Source of the DNA: an uncultured Ruminococcus sp. | Lineage (GTDB): Bacteria > Bacillota_A > Clostridia > Oscillospirales > Ruminococcaceae | DNA: 5,534 nt | Assembly: GCA_947303535.1 (NCBI GenBank) | Contig: CAMYYQ010000103.1 | Span: 1-5,534 of the forward strand | Direction: 5' to 3' | In this document: piece by piece, positions 1 to 5,454 of the stretch | Layout of the letters: each line of letters begins with the position of its first letter | How positions within the stretch are numbered: the stretch's first letter is position 1 | Program-made: the position numbers and the translations under genes | The notes under the pieces: model-generated | What the model was told of the DNA's origin: nothing | Database searches by the model: none | Seen by the model: only the letters and a program-made list of their open reading frames with translations

Positions 1-787
<787 letters not shown>

Positions 788-857
788 CTAAAGTATATCT
801 GATAAACAAAAATACAGCCACGAGAGGCAATAAATTATCAGGTAAATATCATCGCGT

Positions 858-1045
858 GATTTGAGCCGTTAGCCATTAGCTCTTAACCATTAGGAAGCGG
901 CTTCGCCGCTTTATTATCGGGCGGCGGAACTCCCAACAGGAGCCGCGACCCTCTGTCAGTTTTGCTGACATCTCCCTACACTGTAGGGAGTCACCGCCCC
1001 TACAATGGGCTAACAGCTAATGGCTAACGGCTAACGGCTCAAATC
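858..1045. repeat. Composite inverted repeat with heptad arms and several internal hairpins
   Basis: The left arm (858-881) recurs as its exact reverse complement at 1015-1045, apart from one extra 7-bp unit CTAACGG in the right arm. Both arms tile as heptads: GTTAGCC, ATTAGCT, CTTAACC, ATTAGGA (868-895), and GGCTAAC, AGCTAAT, GGCTAAC, GGCTAAC (1008-1035). The interior carries four hairpins: AAGCGGC/GCCGCTT (895-911), a bulged GCGG..CTCC/GGAGCCGC (924-946), TGTCAG/CTGACA (954-970) and CTCCCTACA/TGTAGGGAG (972-990). GGGCGG (919-924) can also pair with CCGCCC (994-999). From memory, intergenic repeats with a TCAG...CTGACA stem followed by a CTCCCT...AGGGAG stem are widespread in clostridial genomes, so this is probably one copy of a dispersed element. 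No transposase or clear target duplication is visible. Confidence 0.75.
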
Positions 1046-1073
1046 AAAATTTTGCTCCGCAAAATTTTGATTT
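1041..1073. repeat. Perfect 15-bp inverted repeat with a 3-nt loop
   Basis: AAATCAAAATTTTGC (1041-1055) and its exact reverse complement (1059-1073) flank TCC. The AAATC at the left end is shared with the right arm of the composite repeat. It is not followed by a gene end on either strand, so a terminator role is unlikely. It lies between the ABC-F promoter and coding region and would be transcribed into that leader. Confidence 0.8.
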
Positions 1074-1090
1074 ACCGCACAACATTGTCA

Positions 1091-1119
1091 ATTATACCAT
1101 ATTATAGACGGCTTGTAAA
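1091..1119 (-). promoter_or_regulatory. Sigma-A promoter for the ABC-F gene
   Basis: On the minus strand TTTACA (1114-1119) is followed after 17 nt by TATAAT (1091-1096), with TGG just before the -10 as an extended -10. A second TATAAT lies at 1101-1106 but has no matching -35. Transcription would start near 1084, giving a leader of about 340 nt that includes both intergenic repeats. Confidence 0.7.
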
Positions 1120-1229
1120 GGGTAAGCCGCCATATATCGCCGTTCAGCAATGCTTTTTCCCAATAATCGCCAAATTACTGCCATAAGCTCACGATTATTT
1201 ATATGAAGTACCAAAACGCGCCCCACCAC

Positions 1230-1258
1230 TTTACACCTTTGCAGAAATATGCTATTAT
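1230..1258 (+). promoter_or_regulatory. Sigma-A promoter for the solute-binding protein
   Basis: TTTACA (1230-1235), a 17-nt spacer and TATTAT (1253-1258) with TGC forming an extended -10. Transcription is expected near 1265, about 35 nt before the ATG. The -10 end overlaps the palindrome at 1256-1274. Confidence 0.75.
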
Positions 1259-1274
1259 AGGTGTATCACCTATA
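1256..1274. promoter_or_regulatory. 19-bp palindrome overlapping the promoter, probable operator
   Basis: TATAGGTGTATCACCTATA is a perfect dyad with 8-bp arms around TAT. It covers the end of the -10 box and the predicted transcription start, where a bound repressor would block RNA polymerase. I do not recognise it as the site of a particular regulator family. It could instead form a hairpin at the extreme 5' end of the transcript. Confidence 0.6.
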
Positions 1275-1282
1275 TAAATACT

Positions 1283-1299
1283 GAAAGAGAGGCTCTTTT
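1283..1299 (+). promoter_or_regulatory. Ribosome binding site of the solute-binding protein, inside a small hairpin
   Basis: AGAGG (1288-1292) lies 7 nt before the ATG at 1300. It sits inside AAAGAG-AGG-CTCTTT (1284-1298), a 6-bp inverted repeat that could partly hide it. The stem is weak, so any effect would be modest. Confidence 0.6.
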
Positions 1300-2172
1300 A
1301 TGAATAAAAACTTTTTCAGAAGTATTCTTGCAGGACTTTCAGCTGTTTCGATGTTAGCTGCTTTTACGGGCTGTAACAGTACAAACAGTTCAGACTCTTC
1401 CAAAAAAGAAACCGTCCCTCCGTACACAAAGTACTCAGCTGAGGAAGAAGCAAATCCCGATACTTCATCAAAGCTTGACCAGTCACTCCAGAATGTATAC
1501 GACAACAAGAAGCTCGTTATGGGAATTGATACAGGCTTTCAGCCTATGAGCTTTACCGATGAAAACGGCGAGATCATCGGCTTCGATATCGAAATTGCAC
1601 AGGAAGTCTGTGACAGAATGGGCATCGAGCTTGTTAAGCAGGCCGTCAGCCACGACAAACTTGCAGAGGAACTCAATGCAGGCAGGATAGACTGTATATG
1701 GAATGGTCTGTCAGCCGATTCCGAAATGGCTGCTGATCTGAACCTTTCTTACTCTTACTTGATGACAGATATTGTTATCATAGTCCCAACAGACAGTGAT
1801 ATAAAAACAATAGACGACCTTAGCGGAAAGACTATCGGTGTTCAGAAAGGCTCTGCTGCTCAGGAAATTCTTGAAGCTTCTGATATATTCAATGATATCA
1901 CAGAATCACTTTACGATGATAACACTGCCCTCGAAGAAATGGAAGCAGGCTCATCAGACGCTGTTTGCCTTGACTTGACTGCTGCAAATTATTTTACGTC
2001 CCAACTCGGCAAGAAATTCACACACCTTGATGACCCTATCGGAACTGTCAAATACGTTGTCGGTTTCAGAGCGGAAGATCTGACGCTCCATGACGAGGTG
2101 CAAAATCAACTCGATGCCATGAAAGAGGACGGCAAACTCAGTGAGTTATCCGAAAAATGGTTCAATAACTAA
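1300..2172 (+). CDS. Lipoprotein solute-binding protein, polar amino-acid family (SBP_bac_3)
   Basis: This 290-residue extracytoplasmic binding protein would be tethered to the outer face of the membrane and would deliver a small ligand to an ABC transporter. The signal sequence runs to a lipobox-like FTGC with Cys25 as the lipidated residue; Phe replaces the usual Leu. A Ser/Asp/Glu-rich linker (26-60) follows, then a two-lobed domain. Typical family stretches are GID-x-x-F-QPMSF (75-85), GFDIEIAQEV (94-103), DLSGKTIGVQKGS (173-185) and LDLTAANYF with Asp225. Where HisJ-like proteins carry the carboxylate-binding Arg (ITEKR motif), this one reads ADSEM, with Met143 at that place by my hand alignment. 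No permease or ATPase gene adjoins it, so it is an orphan or serves a transporter encoded elsewhere. It has its own promoter and terminator. The family call is secure; the ligand is unknown. Confidence 0.9.
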   Translation: MNKNFFRSILAGLSAVSMLAAFTGCNSTNSSDSSKKETVPPYTKYSAEEEANPDTSSKLDQSLQNVYDNKKLVMGIDTGFQPMSFTDENGEIIGFDIEIAQEVCDRMGIELVKQAVSHDKLAEELNAGRIDCIWNGLSADSEMAADLNLSYSYLMTDIVIIVPTDSDIKTIDDLSGKTIGVQKGSAAQEILEASDIFNDITESLYDDNTALEEMEAGSSDAVCLDLTAANYFTSQLGKKFTHLDDPIGTVKYVVGFRAEDLTLHDEVQNQLDAMKEDGKLSELSEKWFNN

Positions 2173-2205
2173 TTAACATCAACGCCGAATAACATATGCT
2201 ATCAA

Positions 2206-2229
2206 AAAAGTCCCCTTACGGGGACTTTT
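2206..2229. terminator. Bidirectional Rho-independent terminator between convergent genes
   Basis: GTCCCC (2210-2215) and GGGGAC (2220-2225) enclose a TTAC loop. The stem extends through A/T pairs to 2206-2229, 10 bp in all. A T-rich tail follows on the plus strand and TTTTTT on the minus strand, so it can end both the solute-binding-protein transcript and that of the gene at 2231-3034, whose stop lies just beside it. Confidence 0.9.
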
Positions 2230-2230
2230 C

Positions 2231-3034
2231 TTATCTGTACTGCTCTGTGCCGAATAATACCTTGTCAAAGAAATCCTTTGTCTTTTCTCTGCCAAGCTGC
2301 TTTTTGAACACATCTGTGGAAACTCCGCCCTTTTCAACGAGGGTATCGCAGTATTTCTGAGTGATAGCCAGTTTATTGATCCTGTCAGCCTCAGAAAGCG
2401 GTTCGAGTTCCTTTGCTGCTTCCATGTAGCAGCGTATAGCATCGCAGAACATCTGCTCAACTCTGTCATCATTATCGCGTTTTGCCTCTTTATGGAGCAC
2501 TACTGTAAGATAGCTGTCATACCATGCAGGGTCTGTCTCTATGTCTTTAAGGTCGCTGTAGCTGCTGTCGAATTTCTTTATCGAGTCAATGACCTTTACG
2601 TATTCAGAATCAGCCGTATCGCTTACAAGATCATAGAACTCCGCATAAGCCTTGCGCTTGCCGAAGATATACATGAAGTCAATTGAAAGCATCGGCATAT
2701 TCTTTTTATAAGGTGTGATGATGTATGAGACCATCTGCATAAATCCCATATTCACCTTCATTACTGAAAGATTGCCTATATCCTCTACATCGTACTGATC
2801 TACGTCAAATTTAAGGAGTCCGTACATTTTTATCTGCTTGTACTCCCCTGCATCAACAGGTGTGAGCTTTGCATATTCCGATATAGTTTCCATGCCTGCA
2901 TCGAGAGTCTTGTTCATTACCTTCATATTCTTTGAGGCATTGTAGCAGGTAAAGCCGACAAGTCCGCCGATAATAATGAGTATCACCAGCAATACCTTCG
3001 GCCATTTTTTCTTCTTTGCAACTGTTTTTTTCAT
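2231..3034 (-). CDS. Membrane-anchored protein resembling ferredoxin-dependent bilin reductases (PcyA/HY2-like)
   Basis: This protein has 267 residues: a Lys-rich N-terminus (2-13), one membrane segment (about 13-30), then a soluble domain. The soluble domain follows the order of cyanobacterial PcyA as I remember it: hydrophobic strands ending in a Pro-rich loop, then MPMLSID (113-119, PcyA LPLFGCD), YDLVSDT (134-140, PcyA ADLSPT), DPAW (168-171, PcyA LPPW), EPLSEA (211-216), KYC (227-229, PcyA HYC), Gly248 and VLF (259-261). Spacings agree within one to three residues. Asp119 falls on the catalytic Asp105 of PcyA, but PcyA His74, Glu76 and His88 have no counterparts. The family normally reduces biliverdin in the cytosol with ferredoxin. 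Here the positive-inside rule puts the domain outside, so binding a tetrapyrrole or a quite different role is possible. The ATG at 3032-3034 has AAGGAGA 6 nt upstream; an upstream TTG in frame (3106) lacks any such site. The fold is a fair inference; the activity is unknown. Confidence 0.6.
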   Translation of the reverse strand: MKKTVAKKKKWPKVLLVILIIIGGLVGFTCYNASKNMKVMNKTLDAGMETISEYAKLTPVDAGEYKQIKMYGLLKFDVDQYDVEDIGNLSVMKVNMGFMQMVSYIITPYKKNMPMLSIDFMYIFGKRKAYAEFYDLVSDTADSEYVKVIDSIKKFDSSYSDLKDIETDPAWYDSYLTVVLHKEAKRDNDDRVEQMFCDAIRCYMEAAKELEPLSEADRINKLAITQKYCDTLVEKGGVSTDVFKKQLGREKTKDFFDKVLFGTEQYR

Positions 3035-3040
3035 TCCATC

Positions 3041-3047
3041 TCTCCTT
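3041..3047 (-). promoter_or_regulatory. Ribosome binding site deciding the start at 3034
   Basis: AAGGAGA on the minus strand lies 6 nt before the ATG at 3032-3034. It selects the start that gives an MKKTVAKKKK N-terminus rather than the longer in-frame reading from a TTG near 3106. Confidence 0.85.
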
Positions 3048-3079
3048 ATGTCATTATTCAACCGCTTTTTCTGCAATTG

Positions 3080-3183
3080 AATTAGTGCGTCCCGCAAATT
3101 TCTCAATAATAAAGAATTTGCGCTCCCTGAACTTAGTTCAGGGCAATGACCGCCTTTTGGCGGTTATTGAGGACGCACTAATT
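3080..3183 (-). repeat. Cloverleaf-like structured element in the leader of the bilin-reductase-like gene
   Basis: A 13-bp closing stem (AATTAGTGCGTCC at 3080-3092 with its exact complement at 3171-3183) encloses three hairpins that almost fill the interior. They are CGCAAATT/AATTTGCG (3093-3122), CCCTGAAC/GTTCAGGG with a 3-nt loop (3125-3143), and an 11-bp stem with one G-T pair and a TTTT loop (3144-3169). The outer right arm overlaps the -10 box, so the transcript should begin inside that arm near 3174 and carry all three hairpins. It may be an RNA regulatory leader, or a small mobile palindromic element that landed here. The ends can be read as TA-flanked GTGCGTCC repeats, but the palindrome makes that weak evidence. 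I recognise no known riboswitch class. Confidence 0.7.
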
Positions 3184-3209
3184 ATATCACGGCATATTCC
3201 ATATGTCAA
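3181..3209 (-). promoter_or_regulatory. Consensus sigma-A promoter for the bilin-reductase-like gene
   Basis: On the minus strand a perfect TTGACA (3204-3209), a 17-nt spacer and a perfect TATAAT (3181-3186), with TGA as an extended -10. This is the strongest promoter in the window. The start near 3174 gives a leader of about 140 nt. The -35 lies 3 nt beyond the T-tract of the upstream terminator. Confidence 0.9.
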
Positions 3210-3212
3210 GGC

Positions 3213-3255
3213 AAAAAAATCCCGACACCGAAGAACACTGAAACTTCGGCATCGG
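3213..3255 (-). terminator. Rho-independent terminator of the small-RNA candidate
   Basis: On the minus strand CCGA, an internal loop TG/TG and CCGAAG pair with CTTCGG and TCGG around a 10-nt loop. GG, A and a run of seven T follow (3213-3219). It insulates the promoter at 3181-3209 from transcription coming from the right. Confidence 0.75.
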
Positions 3256-3343
3256 TTCAATGAGGATGATTTATTTAAGCCCTCGCAGGCTTCAGAGAAA
3301 GCATCAAGTGCTCTCCATAGAGAACTGTTCTTGCCGAACCTGT
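3213..3343 (-). ncRNA. Candidate small RNA of about 130 nt
   Basis: A promoter-like sequence (3350-3377) and a strong terminator (3213-3255) bracket about 130 nt that contain no convincing protein gene. The predicted RNA starts with AGAGAAC, which can pair with a GTTCTCT some 16 nt later. A further imperfect stem (GCA/TGC core near 3302-3311) and GCC/GGGC follow, and it ends in the terminator stem. A 9-codon reading frame (ATG at 3302-3304, TAA at 3275-3277) has GGAG 8 nt upstream and could encode a very small peptide or be chance. It does not resemble tRNA, the SRP RNA, tmRNA, T-box leaders or riboswitches I know. It could also be the remains of a lost gene. Confidence 0.4.
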
Positions 3344-3349
3344 TCTCTG

Positions 3350-3377
3350 ATAGTATGATACCATGTAATCGTGTCAA
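3350..3377 (-). promoter_or_regulatory. Possible promoter of the small-RNA candidate
   Basis: Perfect TTGACA (3372-3377) and TACTAT (3350-3355) are separated by 16 nt on the minus strand. An overlapping alternative is TATCAT (3355-3360) with TGG as an extended -10 and a weak TTGTAT (3378-3383). Either predicts a start at about 3343-3348. Confidence 0.5.
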
Positions 3378-3402
3378 ATACAACTCATTTTTTGCAGATT
3401 AA

Positions 3403-3442
3403 GTGTAAAAAACACAGAAAAGGGAACTTCAGTTCCCTTTTC
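3403..3442 (-). terminator. Rho-independent terminator of the SulP gene
   Basis: GAAAAGGGAAC (3417-3427) and GTTCCCTTTTC (3432-3442) form an 11-bp stem with a 4-nt loop, 8 nt after the SulP stop codon. On the minus strand TGTG and six T follow. Confidence 0.85.
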
Positions 3443-3450
3443 GATTTATA

Positions 3451-5169
3451 TTATGCTCTTTTAGCAGCAATTTCATTTTCTATCTCTTCTGCTCTGATAA
3501 GGGCTGTGTCGATATGGTCACAGAAGTTTTCCTTGCCTACCTGCTCGATGAAGCCAGCCTTTGTCATTACCTTCATAGGCTGCTCGTTTACATGGGAGAA
3601 TACTACCTTTACGTTGTGTCTCTGACAGCGTTTAACGATACGCATAAGCGCTTCAACACCTGTAGCGTCCATAGCAGGAACGTTTCTCATTCTGATACAG
3701 AGTACGTCTATATCCTTATCGCTGAGAACGTACTTGTACTTATCAGTAGCTGCAAAGAACATAGGTCCGTTTATCTCAAATACTCTTGTATTCTGAGGTA
3801 TCTTCTTGAGGAGGATATTATCGGGGTCAGTGTCCTCATCGTCCACATCTATCCATGCATGAGCCTCTGTAACATCTGCCATACGCTTCATGAAGAGAAG
3901 TGCAGCCATTACCATACCCACACCGATAGCAACAACAAGGTCAAATACTACTGTGAGTATCAGTGTTACAAAAAGTACAGCGATATCGCTCTTAGGAGCA
4001 GTCTTTACTGTGTTTCTGATATTTCTCCAGCCGCACATATTATAAGCAACTATAAACAGTATAGCAGCTATAGTAGGCATAGGGATAAGTGATGCATAAG
4101 GCATGAGAACTACAAGTATAACAACGAGAACTACAGAATGTACCATACCCGAAATAGGTGTACGTCCGCCGTTCTTTACGTTTGCAGCTGTACGCGCGAT
4201 AGCACCTGTAGCAGGGATACCGCCGAAGAGCGCAGAACCGATATTTGCTGTACCCTGAGCGATAAGCTCCATATTTGAGCGGTGCTTTGAACCTACCATA
4301 CCGTCTGCAACAACGCAGGAGAGAAGTGACTCAACTGCTGCAAGAACCGCAATAGTGAATGCATTAGGAATAAGAGTTCTTACTCTTGAAAAAGTTACCT
4401 CAGGCATTGTGAACTTAGGAAGTGAATTTGATATATGATAAAGGTCGCCTATTGTATTTACCTTGATGCCGCTGAACTTTACGATAGCCGAGCATACAAT
4501 AACGGCAATAAGTGAAGCAGGTATCTTTTCCAGCTTCTTAGGCCAGAGGATAAGTATTGCAAGTGAAGCTGCGCCGATAGCAAGTGCCTGCCAGTTGATA
4601 GAATCCATAAACATGAAGATAGCCTTTACCTTGTCGATTGTCTCTATAGGTGAAGTAATACCCAGCTTGTCCTGCATTATGTCCTTATCATATGTAAGCC
4701 CGAGGAAATCCTTTATCTGTCCTATGAGGATAGTAACAGCTATACCGAATGTGAAGCCCGTAGTTATAGTACCCGGTATGTATTTGATAAGTGCTCCGAA
4801 ACGGCAAAAGCCCATGATTATAAGGATAATACCTGCCATTATAGCTGATATTGCCAGACCGTCCATACCCTGAGTAGCAACGATACCTGCAACTGTTGTA
4901 GCAAATGCTGCCGTAGGACCTGCTATCTGCACACGGCTTCCGCCTAAGAATGAAACGATAAAGCCTGCGATGATAGCGGTATAAAGTCCCTGCTCAGGAC
5001 CGACTCCCGAAGCAAGCGCAAGTGCTATAGAAAGTGGAAGAGCTATGATAGCAACGATTATACCTGCGATTATGTCCTTGATGAACTGTTCCTTTGAATA
5101 GGTCTTCATTACCGAGAAAAGTTTCGGTTTTAACTTTTCTTCTGTTGGTTTCAATGCTTTTTCAGCCAT
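3451..5169 (-). CDS. SulP/SLC26-family anion transporter with C-terminal STAS domain
   Basis: This 572-residue membrane protein moves an inorganic or small organic anion (sulfate, bicarbonate or a dicarboxylate in known relatives) across the cytoplasmic membrane. A hydrophobic transport domain spans about residues 28-430. It includes the family signature GLYTAIIAG (61-69) leading into GGSRVQIAGPTAA (76-88), an acidic residue in a membrane helix (AAVESLLS, Glu280), and the conserved block from NMELIAQG to GGRTPISG (299-341). The STAS domain follows (about 455-560); its PAMDATGVEAL (498-508) corresponds to the loop that is phosphorylated in SpoIIAA-like proteins. Length is normal for the family. 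The ATG at 5167-5169 has AAAGAGG 8 nt upstream. A GTG in frame at 5206-5208 would add 13 residues, but it has no ribosome site and lies about 6 nt from the predicted transcript start. It is a single transcription unit with its own promoter and terminator. No sulfur or carbon-fixation gene adjoins it, so the substrate cannot be named. Confidence 0.95.
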   Translation of the reverse strand: MAEKALKPTEEKLKPKLFSVMKTYSKEQFIKDIIAGIIVAIIALPLSIALALASGVGPEQGLYTAIIAGFIVSFLGGSRVQIAGPTAAFATTVAGIVATQGMDGLAISAIMAGIILIIMGFCRFGALIKYIPGTITTGFTFGIAVTILIGQIKDFLGLTYDKDIMQDKLGITSPIETIDKVKAIFMFMDSINWQALAIGAASLAILILWPKKLEKIPASLIAVIVCSAIVKFSGIKVNTIGDLYHISNSLPKFTMPEVTFSRVRTLIPNAFTIAVLAAVESLLSCVVADGMVGSKHRSNMELIAQGTANIGSALFGGIPATGAIARTAANVKNGGRTPISGMVHSVVLVVILVVLMPYASLIPMPTIAAILFIVAYNMCGWRNIRNTVKTAPKSDIAVLFVTLILTVVFDLVVAIGVGMVMAALLFMKRMADVTEAHAWIDVDDEDTDPDNILLKKIPQNTRVFEINGPMFFAATDKYKYVLSDKDIDVLCIRMRNVPAMDATGVEALMRIVKRCQRHNVKVVFSHVNEQPMKVMTKAGFIEQVGKENFCDHIDTALIRAEEIENEIAAKRA

Positions 5170-5177
5170 TTTTCTAA

Positions 5178-5184
5178 CCTCTTT
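5178..5184 (-). promoter_or_regulatory. Ribosome binding site deciding the SulP start
   Basis: AAAGAGG on the minus strand lies 8 nt before the ATG at 5167-5169. Nothing comparable precedes the in-frame GTG at 5206-5208. Confidence 0.75.
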
Positions 5185-5220
5185 CTCAAAATTCTCTATT
5201 AAAGACACGCAACGTTTACT

Positions 5221-5249
5221 ATTATACTACTAAAAATAGCGGTTTTCAA
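5221..5249 (-). promoter_or_regulatory. Sigma-A promoter of the SulP gene
   Basis: TTGAAA (5244-5249), a 17-nt spacer and a perfect TATAAT (5221-5226) on the minus strand. Transcription should start near 5214, leaving a leader of about 45 nt before the ATG. The stretch from 5250 to about 5334 holds nothing I can identify. Confidence 0.85.
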
Positions 5250-5340
5250 GAGATTTCAAACGAGGCTGAAAATTTTGTAGGTTTATATATATTCCTGTCT
5301 TTGGTGGAGAAATCATTCAGCACTTTAATAAGTAAGAAGT

Positions 5341-5454
5341 GGTTAGTGAATAGTGATTAGTGCATAGTTATCAGTATATAAAAGTTTAGCCCCGAGGTTT
5401 AACTCGGGGCTTGTTCACTGCTTACTACTCACTACTCCCTACTATCTGCTCACT
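5341..5454. repeat. Inverted heptad-repeat element around a GC-rich hairpin
   Basis: The left arm is five degenerate heptads, GGTTAGT, GAATAGT, GATTAGT, GCATAGT, TATCAGT (5341-5375). The right arm is five heptads of opposite sense, CACTGCT, TACTACT, CACTACT, CCCTACT, ATCTGCT (5416-5450), plus CACT. Between them lies the 9-bp stem at 5388-5411. The plan matches the element at 858-1045: period 7, opposed arms and a hairpin core, though the units differ. It looks like intergenic repeat DNA that grows by 7-bp slippage. Confidence 0.7.
5388..5411 (-). terminator. Probable terminator of the right-edge gene
   Basis: AGCCCCGAG (5388-5396) and CTCGGGGCT (5403-5411) form a 9-bp stem with a 6-nt loop. 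On the minus strand it is followed by AAACTTTTATATA, a fair but imperfect T-rich tail, 13 nt after the stop of the partial gene. It is also the core of the heptad-repeat element, so it may be a repeat hairpin rather than a dedicated terminator. Confidence 0.55.

Noticed and set aside
1041..1073. 15-bp hairpin as a terminator
   Set aside because: The neighbouring genes diverge from this region, so no transcript from either gene ends here, and a terminator inside the ABC-F leader would need a GC-rich stem that is absent.
1266..1508. 80-codon minus-strand frame opposite the start of the solute-binding protein
   Set aside because: It overlaps the promoter, palindrome and signal peptide region of a secure gene and has no supporting features.
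3035..3106. Longer start of the bilin-reductase-like gene at TTG (3104-3106)
   Set aside because: The extension passes through leader hairpins and has no ribosome site, whereas the ATG at 3034 has AAGGAGA at 6 nt.
3213..3343. Known structured RNA (T-box, tRNA, SRP RNA, tmRNA) in the gap
   Set aside because: None of the defining motifs, such as a T-box sequence, a T-loop or the SRP tip, can be seen.
3138..3383. 81-codon minus-strand frame between the SulP and bilin-reductase-like genes
   Set aside because: It starts with TTG without a ribosome site, runs through a strong terminator and across the next promoter and hairpins, and has no protein-like character.
3514..4092. 192-codon plus-strand frame opposite the SulP gene
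   Set aside because: It is an antisense shadow of a clearly recognised gene, rich in Ser, Tyr and Cys, with no ribosome site.
5170..5208. Longer SulP start at GTG (5206-5208)
   Set aside because: No ribosome site precedes it and it lies about 6 nt from the predicted transcription start; the ATG at 5169 has a good site.
5341..5454. Heptad arrays as a CRISPR array
   Set aside because: The units are 7 bp, contiguous and degenerate, with no spacers and no cas genes.
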